DNA from: Chitinophagales bacterium
GTDB lineage: Bacteria; Bacteroidota; Bacteroidia; Chitinophagales; Saprospiraceae
Direction of reading: 5' to 3'
DNA length: 52,883 bases
Assembly (NCBI GenBank): GCA_013298955.1
Contig: JAAFJT010000025.1
Location: 1-52,883, forward strand
The notes under the pieces: generated by a model
The model's input: the letters and a program-made list of their open reading frames with translations, nothing else
Told to the model about the DNA's origin: nothing
Database searches by the model: none
Shown here: positions 15,868 to 23,811 of the stretch, one piece after another
Position numbering within the stretch: the stretch's first letter is position 1
Layout of the letters: every line of letters starts with the position of its first letter
Position numbers and translations under genes: made by a program

Positions 15868-16686
15868 ATGAAAAATCATCAAAAAATTATCGAACAAGCA
15901 TGGACAGACCGCACCATGTTGAAAAACGAAGTGGTTAAAAATACCATTCGAGAAGTCATTGAATTGTTGGACAAAGGCAAATTGCGTGTTGCAGAACCCA
16001 CTGAAAACGGCACTTGGGCAACCAATGATTGGGTCAAAAAAGCGGTCATTCTCTATTTTCCCATTCAGGAAATGAAAACAACCGAAGTCGGCATGTTTGA
16101 ATTTCATGATAAAATGGCATTGAAATCCGATTATGCAGGGCAAAAAGTGCGTGTTGTGCCGCCTGCGGTAGCGCGATATGGTGCTTTTTTGGAAGCAGGC
16201 GTAATTTTGATGCCTTCATATGTAAATATCGGTGCTTATGTTGGGTCAGGCACGATGGTTGACACTTGGGCAACCGTCGGTTCTTGCGCTCAGATTGGTA
16301 AAAATGTGCATTTGAGTGGCGGCGTTGGCATTGGCGGCGTACTCGAACCCGTGCAAGCGACTCCGACGATTATCGAAGATGATTGTTTTATTGGGTCGCG
16401 GTGCATTGTGGTGGAAGGCGTTCACATTGAAAAAGAAGTGGTTTTAGGTGCGAATGTCGTGCTGACGCAATCAACGCATATTATCGATGTAACTGGAAAT
16501 CAACCAGTTACGTATCGCGGACGAGTGCCATCTGGCTCGGTGGTGATACCGGGTAGTTATACGAAAAAATTTCCTGCGGGCGAATATCAAGTCTCCTGTG
16601 CCTTGATTATTGGCAAACGCAAGCCTTCGACGGATAAAAAAGTATCGTTGAATGATGCGTTGCGCGATTACGGCGTATCGGTGTAA
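15868..16686 (+). CDS. dapD: 2,3,4,5-tetrahydropyridine-2,6-dicarboxylate N-succinyltransferase
   Basis: DapD, 272 residues, transfers succinyl from succinyl-CoA to tetrahydrodipicolinate in the succinylase branch of lysine/meso-DAP synthesis. The length matches the family (about 274). The N-terminal helical domain contains WATNDWVKKAVILYF. The left-handed beta-helix follows with VGSGTMVDTWATVGSCAQIG, NVHLSGGVGIGGVLEP and FIGSRCIVVEGVHI, all diagnostic. The ATG at 15868 is used; the in-frame extension upstream lies in repeat DNA. It stands alone between two repeat elements. Confidence 0.96.
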   Translation: MKNHQKIIEQAWTDRTMLKNEVVKNTIREVIELLDKGKLRVAEPTENGTWATNDWVKKAVILYFPIQEMKTTEVGMFEFHDKMALKSDYAGQKVRVVPPAVARYGAFLEAGVILMPSYVNIGAYVGSGTMVDTWATVGSCAQIGKNVHLSGGVGIGGVLEPVQATPTIIEDDCFIGSRCIVVEGVHIEKEVVLGANVVLTQSTHIIDVTGNQPVTYRGRVPSGSVVIPGSYTKKFPAGEYQVSCALIIGKRKPSTDKKVSLNDALRDYGVSV

Positions 16687-16688
16687 TT

Positions 16689-16809
16689 TAGGATACAATT
16701 GAAACGCGGATGACGCGGATGAGCGAATTTGCACGAATTTTTTGTTTTAAAATAAAAAATCTGCGTAAATTCGCCCAATCCGCGTCATCCGCGTTCCTAT
16801 TTAATCCTA
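16689..16809. repeat. long inverted repeat (GCGTCATCCGCG family)
   Basis: The arms AGGATACAATTGAAACGCGG ... and ...CCGCGTCATCCGCGTTCC flank a short A/T-rich centre. It is the second copy of the family seen at 11193 and 40025. Located between dapD and the transporter, it could end dapD transcription. Confidence 0.8.
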
Positions 16810-16838
16810 AACGTTTAAGTGTAACAAAATAATTCATC

Positions 16839-18638
16839 ATGTTAAAAACATTGAGTACCATTGATTTAATGGTTGTGGTGTTGCTGCTGCTTTTTCTGGT
16901 GGTAGCCAGTATGTATTCCAATTTAAAACAAAAAGATGCGGAAACGTATTTTATGGCAGGGCGTTCTTTAAAATGGTACTCTGTGGCTGGTTCGATTTTC
17001 GGCACGAACATTCATGCACAACAAATTGTTGGGATGATGGGCGTTGGTTATTCGGTTGGTTTTGCGCAAAGCCATTATGAGATTTGGGCGATTCCTGCGA
17101 TTCTCATATTAGCGTATGTTTTTATACCATTGTACCGAAAAGGGCAATTTTTCACCCTTTCCCAGTTTTTAGAACAACGGTATAATGCCCAAGCGCGGTT
17201 GGCTTATACCGTTTTGATTATCACTTTTATCATCATTACGTTGGTGGGCGGCTTCTACATCGGCAGTCGGATGTTAGGACTTTTGACGGTTGGCACGAGC
17301 TACGCATTGAGTTATGGGCAAGGAATTTTACTGATAGCCGTTATCACTATTTTGTTTACCGTTTTTGGCGGAATGGAATCCGTCGTCATGGCAGATAATA
17401 TTTTAACCGTCATTATGATAACCGCCGTAATTTTAATGGGAACCATGACTTACATGCAGCCCGAAATTGGTGGATTGAGTGGCTTATTGAAAATGGATCA
17501 TGCTTCTGCCAACAAAATGCACCTTTATTTGCCCGCGAACCATAAAGACCTCCCTTGGTTGGGCATTTTTTCGGGTTTGACCATATTAAATTTGTTTTAT
17601 TGGACGACCAATCAATATCAAGTGCAACGCGTTTTGGCTGCCAAAACCGATAGAGATGCCAAATTGGGCATTATTGCAGCAGGTTTTTTAAAATTATTAA
17701 TCCCTTTTTGCTCGATTGGGGCAGGTACTGCTGCCTTTTATTTATTCAAAGCCCGCTTTGGCGAAAACGCGATTAAGCCCGATGACACTTTTTTGATGTT
17801 ATTGAAAACCGTCGTTCCAGACGGTTATGGGGTAAAAGGCTTGATTTTGGCAGGCTTGATTTGCGCTATTTTTTCGGCGATTTACTCCATGATGAACTCC
17901 GTTTCGACGATGGCTGCTTATGACTTATTTAAAAAATACATCAAGCCAAACGCGCCTGATAATGAAGTCGTCCGCTTCGGACAAGGTTTTGTGGTGCTTA
18001 TTTGCGCCATTGCCTGTGTACTCGCTTGGGCAACTTTTGACCCTAATTCAAATGGCAATTTTTTCTTAGATATTGCCAAACGCACTTCTTACATCAAACC
18101 AGGATTGGTGATTACCTTCTTTTGGGGCGTTCTTTGGCGACAAACACACCCTTTTGCGGCTGTAATTGTATTGTTGGGAAGTCCATTGATAGGGTTGAGT
18201 TGCGATTGGGTGTATGAAAATGTGTTAACTCATATTGCCATCATCCGTGATACGTTTGGAGTGACTTTTGGATTTTTATATCGGGTTTTCAGTATCACCG
18301 TAATCGGTTCGATTTTTTTAGTGATTTTAAGCAAAATCTTCAATCGCACGCATCCGCAAGGCGATAGAGGCGCGGCTTACGAATTGGTTATTCCATTTGG
18401 CGGCATCGGAAAAGTCTTGTTACAAGTGGCGGCAATCCATATTCCTATGATATTTTTGGCTTATAACGGATTGGTTTCGCCTCAAATCGTAGCGATTCCT
18501 GCGGCGATATTGACTTTTTTATTATGTTTATGGTATTGGAAGACAACGGATTCGGAAACACCTTTTTACAAATCGGATATATTCTATGCAGGTTTATTAT
18601 CAGGTTCGATGGTGTGGATGATGTACTTTTTCGCTTAA
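16839..18638 (+). CDS. sodium:solute symporter (SSS family)
   Basis: A 599-residue inner-membrane Na+-coupled symporter of the SSS/SLC5 family. About 13-14 hydrophobic segments are visible, starting LMVVVLLLLFLVVASMY. Family landmarks are DAETYFMAGRSLKWYSVAGS, FIPLYRKGQFFTLSQFLEQR, the Na+-site region GGMESVVMADN, TNQYQVQRVLAAKT (the usual xDQxxVQR motif) and ICAIFSAIYSMMNSVSTM. The substrate cannot be read from sequence; relatives carry sugars, sialic acid or myo-inositol. No linked catabolic genes are present. Confidence 0.92.
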   Translation: MLKTLSTIDLMVVVLLLLFLVVASMYSNLKQKDAETYFMAGRSLKWYSVAGSIFGTNIHAQQIVGMMGVGYSVGFAQSHYEIWAIPAILILAYVFIPLYRKGQFFTLSQFLEQRYNAQARLAYTVLIITFIIITLVGGFYIGSRMLGLLTVGTSYALSYGQGILLIAVITILFTVFGGMESVVMADNILTVIMITAVILMGTMTYMQPEIGGLSGLLKMDHASANKMHLYLPANHKDLPWLGIFSGLTILNLFYWTTNQYQVQRVLAAKTDRDAKLGIIAAGFLKLLIPFCSIGAGTAAFYLFKARFGENAIKPDDTFLMLLKTVVPDGYGVKGLILAGLICAIFSAIYSMMNSVSTMAAYDLFKKYIKPNAPDNEVVRFGQGFVVLICAIACVLAWATFDPNSNGNFFLDIAKRTSYIKPGLVITFFWGVLWRQTHPFAAVIVLLGSPLIGLSCDWVYENVLTHIAIIRDTFGVTFGFLYRVFSITVIGSIFLVILSKIFNRTHPQGDRGAAYELVIPFGGIGKVLLQVAAIHIPMIFLAYNGLVSPQIVAIPAAILTFLLCLWYWKTTDSETPFYKSDIFYAGLLSGSMVWMMYFFA

Positions 18639-18645
18639 CGAATCG

Positions 18646-19077
18646 TTTGAAATAGGATGCTTATGATTTGAAGGATAAAAAGGATTTTTTAGAATTCTAA
18701 TTTGCGTTTTTCAACTGAAAACATCCTTCCAATCTTTGAAATAGGATGCTTATGATTTGAAGGATAAAAAGGATTTTTTAGAATTCTAATTTGCGTTTTT
18801 CAACTGAAAACATCCTTCCAATCTTTGAAATAGGATGCTTATGATTTGAAGGATAAAAAGGATTTTTTAGAATTCTAATTTGCGTTTTTCAACTGAAAAC
18901 ATCCTTCCAATCTTTGAAATCATAAGCATCCTATTTCAAAAATTTTCCAATTTGAAATAGGATGCTTATGATTTGAAGGATAAAAAGGATTTTTTAGAAT
19001 TCTAATTTGCGTTTTTCAACTGAAAACATCCTTCCAATCTTTGAAATCATAAGCATCCTATTTCAAAAATTTTCCAA
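18646..19077. repeat. 89-bp tandem repeats with inverted 38-bp tails
   Basis: An 89-bp unit starting TTTGAAATAGGATGCTTATG and ending ACATCCTTCCAATC occurs three times head to tail (18646, 18735, 18824), followed by a 38-bp tail (18913-18950) whose TCATAAGCATCCTATTTCAA is the reverse complement of the unit start. A fourth unit (18951) and a second tail (19040-19077) follow. Unit plus tail forms a palindromic element; units also contain GAAGGAT...ATCCTTC. Copies look identical, so the expansion is recent. No gene is present in 18639-19169. Confidence 0.9.
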
Positions 19078-19169
19078 AGCGGAAATTGCTGTTGATTCCC
19101 CAGTAAACGCTGTAACTATTTAAAAATCAGGTAGTTACGGCTTTTTTTTCATCAAAAAAAGAGACAAAC

Positions 19170-20276
19170 ATGAGATTAGAATTAAAACTAAAAGAAGTCC
19201 ATCTTCAAAATTTTCGACTTTTCGATGACCTCAAAGTGTCTTTTGATGAACAATTGACTGTTTTTATCAGCGAAAATGGGGCGGGCAAAACGAGCCTTTT
19301 GGAAGGAATTGCCAAAACATTAGTTATTTTTACTCGAACTATGATTGAGGGCAAGCGATTAGGAATTATTGACCCACCTAAAGATTTTGTCGAAAATGAT
19401 GTACAACAAGGCAAAAATAACTTAACTATTTCTAATTTAATATCTTACAAATTAGATAATGATTTATTATATGAAAAAATAAGTACCACAAAAGAGCTTC
19501 ATAAAACAGATGTTCAATCCCGATTAGGTAAAATTAGCACTTTAATTGGCAAGTTACGGAATGCTTATATCAAGGATCAGTTGGAATCTTTACCAATTAT
19601 AATGTATTACTCGTCAGAACGTGCAAATCTAATTGTAAGTGATACCCATGAGCGAAATATAATTTTAAGCGTATATGAGAATGCGTTAACGGGTGGTGGA
19701 TTGAATTTCAAACAGTTCTTAGAATGGTATGTGTGGCAAAGTCAGATGGTTATTTTTTCAAAAACACCCAACCCTATTTTGGAACAAGTAAAATTAGCGA
19801 TTCTTGCCATATTGAATGACGATGATAAAACGTTATATACAGATGTTTACATAGATCCAAGTCAATTTAAAAACCCCCTTTTAGTCGTTTCTAAAAATGA
19901 TAAAAATATGGGAATCAATCAGTTATCATCAGGCGAAAAGAATTTATTTGTCTTAGTGAGTGATTTGGCTCGGCGTTTATGTTTGGCAAATCCCAAAAGT
20001 GAATATCCTTTAAAAGAAGGTCAAGGCGTTGTTTTGATAGACGAGATAGATTTGCATTTGCATCCGCGCTGGCAACGCAAAATTTTAACAAAGCTAAAAA
20101 CGATTTTTCCAAAGATTCAATGGATTGTTACGACACATTCCCCTTTTGTGTTGGCGGCGGAGGAAATTCTACCTCAAAATGCTTATTTGTTGACCGACGA
20201 AATCCAAGCAGATGGTACGATTCAAAAAATTGCTGTCAGTATTGATGATTTGGGCAAATTCAATCAAGGTTTGTAA
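19170..20276 (+). CDS. AAA family ATPase (COG3950/SMC-like)
   Basis: A 368-residue ABC/SMC-type ATPase. The N-terminal LKEVHLQNFRLFDDL precedes Walker A SENGAGKTS (34-42). The ABC signature is QLSSGEKNLFVL (251-262), Walker B is GVVLIDEIDLHLHPRW (286-301), and the H-loop is THSPF (322-326). This architecture is typical of OLD-like or PtuA-like ATPases, which often work with a downstream nuclease in anti-phage systems. Here it is followed by a 68-codon frame and a broken third frame, which suggests a three-gene unit that lost its effector. The defence role is inference. Confidence 0.85.
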   Translation: MRLELKLKEVHLQNFRLFDDLKVSFDEQLTVFISENGAGKTSLLEGIAKTLVIFTRTMIEGKRLGIIDPPKDFVENDVQQGKNNLTISNLISYKLDNDLLYEKISTTKELHKTDVQSRLGKISTLIGKLRNAYIKDQLESLPIIMYYSSERANLIVSDTHERNIILSVYENALTGGGLNFKQFLEWYVWQSQMVIFSKTPNPILEQVKLAILAILNDDDKTLYTDVYIDPSQFKNPLLVVSKNDKNMGINQLSSGEKNLFVLVSDLARRLCLANPKSEYPLKEGQGVVLIDEIDLHLHPRWQRKILTKLKTIFPKIQWIVTTHSPFVLAAEEILPQNAYLLTDEIQADGTIQKIAVSIDDLGKFNQGL

Positions 20277-20300
20277 TCCAATCGAATTTTAAGTGAAATC

Positions 20301-20507
20301 ATGCGCGTCCCTTTGCGCAATGATGCGACTGAAAAAGAGATTCAACAATTGCAACAAGGGTTGAATCTTAAAGATTTTGAAAAACCAGCATTCCAACAAT
20401 TATTCCAACAACTTGCTCATAAATTAGGGATTCAAGACCCCGTAGTGGTGCGGGCGAATCACCGAATTTCGGTTTTAAAACGCCAAAAACAAAATGAGGT
20501 ACATTGA
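20301..20507 (+). CDS. small hypothetical protein in the AAA ATPase operon
   Basis: Sixty-eight residues starting at an ATG 24 nt after the ATPase stop. The sequence is helical and charged (EIQQLQQGLNLKDFEKPAF, LAHKLGIQDPVVV) and ends in a basic tail (LKRQKQNEVH). I do not recognise a family. The tight spacing on the same strand, and a 14-nt overlap with the next broken frame, support a real operon member rather than a chance frame. Confidence 0.6.
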   Translation: MRVPLRNDATEKEIQQLQQGLNLKDFEKPAFQQLFQQLAHKLGIQDPVVVRANHRISVLKRQKQNEVH

Positions 20508-20562
20508 TAAAACTAATCGTTTGGAACGTTGGGTGTTTGAAAGAATCAGAAATAAAGGATGC
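20494..20562 (+). pseudogene. possible 5' stub of a third operon gene
   Basis: A frame starting ATG at 20494 (MRYIDKTNRLERWVFERIRN) overlaps the small upstream gene by 14 nt and runs into a hairpin repeat within about 60 nt. HNH proteins that partner such ATPases can begin in a similar way, but the stub is too short to assign. The continuation of the frame lies antisense to the S9 peptidase end and is meaningless. Confidence 0.3.
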
Positions 20563-20606
20563 AAGTGTTCGATTTTTTTGCAAAAAAATCCAATACTTGC
20601 ATCCTT
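20555..20606. terminator. 26-bp hairpin between the ATPase operon and the convergent peptidase
   Basis: AAGGATGCAAGTGTTCGATT and TTTTTG face CAAAAAAATCCAATACTTGC and ATCCTT, giving about 26 bp with three mismatches. It lies between convergent genes and can stop transcription from both sides. Confidence 0.65.
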
Positions 20607-20641
20607 ATATTCCTACATTTCCTTCATTCTTGATTCAAATA

Positions 20642-22813
20642 TTACAATTTTTCCATTAAAAAGCGCGTCATTTTGGTATAAAGGTGCAAACGCGTCAGTC
20701 CACCCCCGATACCATGATTGCGATTGGGATAATAATACGTGTCAAATTGCTTATTCGACCGAACCAGCGCGTTGACCATTTCGACTGAATTTTGAAAATG
20801 CACATTATCATCGCCCATCCCATGCACCAATAAATAATTGCCTTTCAAGCGGTCTGCAAAATAAACGGGCGAATTATCCGCATAACCTTTCGCATTTTCC
20901 TTGTTGGTTTGCATATAACGCTCCGTGTAAATGGAATCATACCATTTCCAATTCGTCACAGGCGCAACCGCAATCGCCGCTTTGAACACATCATTGCCTT
21001 TCAAAATACATAAACTTGACATGTATCCGCCATAACTCCAACCAAAAATACCGATACGCGTTTTATCTACAAATGGTTGAGTGCCAAGCCATTTTGCCGC
21101 TTCGATTTGGTCAATCGTTTCATAATGACCCAATTGTAAATACGTTATTTTTTTAAACTGTTCACCGCGTCCACCTGTGCCGCGCGGATCCACACAAACG
21201 ACGATGTACCCTTTTTGCGCTAACATTTGATACCACCAATAATCTTGACCTTTCCAAGCATCCACCACCTGTTGACTGCCGGGTCCACTATATTGCGTCA
21301 TAAACACAGGATATTGTTTTTTGGCATCAAAATCTTTTGGTTTCAACATCCAACCATTCAAATCAACATTTTCAGGTGTTTTAAATTGGAAAAATTCGAT
21401 ATTTGCCGCATTATATTCGGTTTGTTTGGCGGCGAGCAATTTATTATCTTCGATATTGCGAACCATTTGCCCTTCATTGTTATAAACCGAATACGTTGGC
21501 GGTCTGTTGATAGCGGATTGCGTTAGCAAATAATAATCATATGTTGGACTAAAATCTGCCTGATTCGTGCCTTTATGTTGCGCAATCGTGCGTTTGATTT
21601 TGGAATCAATGCCCACCGCATACACCTGTTTTTCCATCGGATTGGTCGCCGCCGCTTGATAATAGACCAAATCCCGCTTTTCATCCACTCCATAAACATT
21701 CGCTACATCAAAATTCCCTTGTGTCAATGCTTTCATTTCATTGCCTTTCATATCATGTAAATACAAATGTCTAAAACCACTTTTCTCCGAAACCCAGACA
21801 AACCGTTTCCCATCTTTCAAGAAAAACAATTGATTATCAATCATTTCAAGATATGCTTTATTCGTTTCGTGTAATAAAAGCGATGTTTTACCCGACTGAG
21901 CATTGACCAATAACAATTGTAAATCGTTTTGATGGCGATTCATTTTAAAAACACAAAGTTGATTATCGGTCGTCCATTGAATGCGCGGCACGTAAATATC
22001 GCTGCCCGAATCGGTATCCACTTGTTGCGTTTTGCCTGTGGCAAGGTTGTAAATCCAAACCGTTACGACCGAATTTTTTTCTCCAACTTTTGGATATTTA
22101 AATGTTTGATGAATCGGATAGGCTTCATCGTTATAAAGTTGCATGGTAAATTCGCGGACATCGCGCTCATCAAATCGCAAAAAAGCAATTTTTGAACCAT
22201 CAGGCGACCATTCAAAAGCGCGGGTAAATTCAAATTCTTCTTCATACACCCAATCGCAAAAGCCATTGATGATGGCATTTGGTTTTCCATCAGTGGTGAT
22301 AGAAGTAATTTTATTACTTTTTAAATCCTTGATATACAAGTTATTAGCAGCCGTATAAGCAATTTGGGACGCATTGGCATTGAAAGTCGCATTATTTTGC
22401 TTCAAATGCGGATCCACTTTCGTAAAGGTCTTTTGTTGAACATCCCAAACCCAATTCGAGACGGCAGAAGAACGGCGAAAAATAGCTTCACTTTCTGTTT
22501 GAAATAATATTTTTTGCTCATCCGTACTCAATTCAAACCCTTCAAAAGCCAATTGACGGTCTTTCGGATTTGCCAAAACGGTGGTATCAAACAAGGTATT
22601 GACCTTTTGCCCCGTCGTTACATCGTGTCTATAAATGTTTTTGCCATCGAAAGTGGTAAAATGCTTGCCGTCTTTCAAAAAGTTGAATCCTGCAACCTGC
22701 GCAGGACGGAAAGCCCCTTTTTGCCAAATATCTTCCAATGAAATGTTTTTCTGAGCAGAAAGCGGTTCCATCATAATCGAAAAGATGCCAATAATGGCGA
22801 AAGCGTACTTCAT
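20642..22813 (-). CDS. S9B prolyl oligopeptidase, dipeptidyl peptidase IV type
   Basis: A secreted serine peptidase that removes Xaa-Pro dipeptides (723 residues). Signal peptide MKYAFAIIGIFSIMMEPLSA; DPPIV_N beta-propeller at about 80-480, containing the substrate N-terminus-binding motif DWVYEEEF; and a C-terminal alpha/beta hydrolase with GWSYGGYMS (Ser593), HGMGDDNVHFQ (Asp669) and NRNHGI (His700). The ATG at 22813 is chosen because it begins the signal peptide; an upstream in-frame ATG would add 15 residues in front of it. It is monocistronic on the minus strand. Confidence 0.95.
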   Translation of the reverse strand: MKYAFAIIGIFSIMMEPLSAQKNISLEDIWQKGAFRPAQVAGFNFLKDGKHFTTFDGKNIYRHDVTTGQKVNTLFDTTVLANPKDRQLAFEGFELSTDEQKILFQTESEAIFRRSSAVSNWVWDVQQKTFTKVDPHLKQNNATFNANASQIAYTAANNLYIKDLKSNKITSITTDGKPNAIINGFCDWVYEEEFEFTRAFEWSPDGSKIAFLRFDERDVREFTMQLYNDEAYPIHQTFKYPKVGEKNSVVTVWIYNLATGKTQQVDTDSGSDIYVPRIQWTTDNQLCVFKMNRHQNDLQLLLVNAQSGKTSLLLHETNKAYLEMIDNQLFFLKDGKRFVWVSEKSGFRHLYLHDMKGNEMKALTQGNFDVANVYGVDEKRDLVYYQAAATNPMEKQVYAVGIDSKIKRTIAQHKGTNQADFSPTYDYYLLTQSAINRPPTYSVYNNEGQMVRNIEDNKLLAAKQTEYNAANIEFFQFKTPENVDLNGWMLKPKDFDAKKQYPVFMTQYSGPGSQQVVDAWKGQDYWWYQMLAQKGYIVVCVDPRGTGGRGEQFKKITYLQLGHYETIDQIEAAKWLGTQPFVDKTRIGIFGWSYGGYMSSLCILKGNDVFKAAIAVAPVTNWKWYDSIYTERYMQTNKENAKGYADNSPVYFADRLKGNYLLVHGMGDDNVHFQNSVEMVNALVRSNKQFDTYYYPNRNHGIGGGLTRLHLYTKMTRFLMEKL

Positions 22814-22906
22814 TGATTTAAAATGAGTTGTTAATAAATAGAGCGCATATTCTATCAACGTCGTCCAAGTTGTAACCCCTTATCCATTACCCACAAAATC
22901 AAAAAA

Positions 22907-23167
22907 GGTGCGTAGCACCGCAACATTGGTAGAAAAATCAAAAAAGGTGCGTAGCACCGCAACATTGGTAGCAAAACGGAATTAAAACCCCGTTTGAGGT
23001 GCGTAGCACCATAACATTGGTAGAAAAACGGAATTAAAACCCCGTTTGAGGTGCGTAGCACCGTAACATTGGTAGCAAAACGGAATTAAAACCCCGTTTG
23101 AGGTGCGTAGCACCATAACATTGGTAGAAAAACGGAATTAAAACCCCGTTTGAGGTGCGTAGCACCG
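22907..23167. repeat. tandem 52-bp repeat array, GGTGCGTAGCACC core
   Basis: Six copies of GGTGCGTAGCACC start at 22907, 22946, 22998, 23050, 23102 and 23154. The first spacing is 39 bp and the rest are 52 bp. Between cores each unit reads AACATTGGTAG(A/C)AAAACGG, AATTAAAACCCCGTTTGA. The core is palindromic, and ACGG...CCGT inside the unit makes a second small stem. It is the mirror image of the adjacent array. Confidence 0.9.
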
Positions 23168-23197
23168 TAACATTCAAACCGTTTCTACAAATGTTGC

Positions 23198-23581
23198 GGT
23201 GCGACGCACCTCCGAAACGGATTTATCCATCGTTTTGCTAGCAATACTGCGGTGCGACGCACCTCCGAAACGGATTTATCCATCGTTTTGCTACCAATAT
23301 TGCGGTGCGACGCACCTCCGAAACGGATTTATCCATCGTTTTGCTACCAATATTGCGGTGCGACGCACCTCCGAAACGGATTTATCCATCGTTTTGCTAC
23401 CAATATTGCGGTGCGACGCATCTCCGAAACGGATTTATCCATCGTTTTGCTAGCAATATTGCGGTGCGACGCACCTCCGAAACGGATTTATCCATCGTTT
23501 TGCTAGCAATATTGCGGTGCGACGCACCTCCGAAACGGATTTATCCATCGTTTTGCTACCAATATTGCGGTGCGACGCACT
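23198..23581. repeat. tandem 53-bp repeat array, GGTGCGACGCACC core, inverted relative to the first array
   Basis: Eight cores GGTGCGACGCACC start every 53 bp (23198, 23251, 23304, 23357, 23410, 23463, 23516, 23569). Spacers read TCCGAAACGGATTTATCCAT, then CGTTTTGCTA(C/G)CAATATTGC. Reverse-complementing this unit gives GCAATATTGGTAGCAAAACG ..., homologous to the unit of the first array, so the two arrays face each other. Fifty-three is not a multiple of three, so the long open frames here cycle through frames and are not genes. Confidence 0.9.
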
Positions 23582-23664
23582 TTTTTTATGCTGTGGGGAA
23601 TGATAGGGTTGCAATCGCCACGATGTTGATGAAATGTGCGCCCAATGAACGCTCAAAGATATAA

Positions 23665-23701
23665 AAAACCGTTGGTTCATCCAATGAGAACCAACGGTTT
23701 T
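23665..23701. terminator. hairpin terminator AAAACCGTTGGTTC
   Basis: A perfect 14-bp stem (AAAACCGTTGGTTC with GAACCAACGGTTTT) with flanking A/T runs. It lies beyond the end of the acidic repeat-protein gene on the minus strand. Confidence 0.6.
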
Positions 23702-23766
23702 AGTATCTAAAAAACTCATGTTACACAAGTCGTTTTAAATAGAAAAATATTATTTGGTGAAAAGCG

Positions 23767-23801
23767 TATGTTTCGGAAACCTTCAAGGTTTCCGAAACAT
23801 A
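23767..23801. repeat. perfect palindrome TTTCGGAAACC, copy 1
   Basis: A 35-bp palindrome (TATGTTTCGGAAACCTT, C, AAGGTTTCCGAAACATA) lies 11 nt past the stop of the repeat-protein gene. An identical copy lies at 50898-50932. About 50 nt away on the left is CTCATGTTACACAAG, related to the CTCATGTTACGCAG flank of the other copy. Confidence 0.85.
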
Positions 23802-23811
23802 TTCTATCAAA

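Noticed and set aside
22907-23581. Regular repeats as a possible CRISPR array
   Set aside because: The sequence between cores is the same in every unit, there are no unique spacers and no cas genes nearby; these are tandem repeats.
23199-23664. Long open frames reading RRTSETDLSIVLL-type repeats
   Set aside because: They arise because the 53-bp repeat cycles through all three frames without stops; no start context, no independent coding signal.
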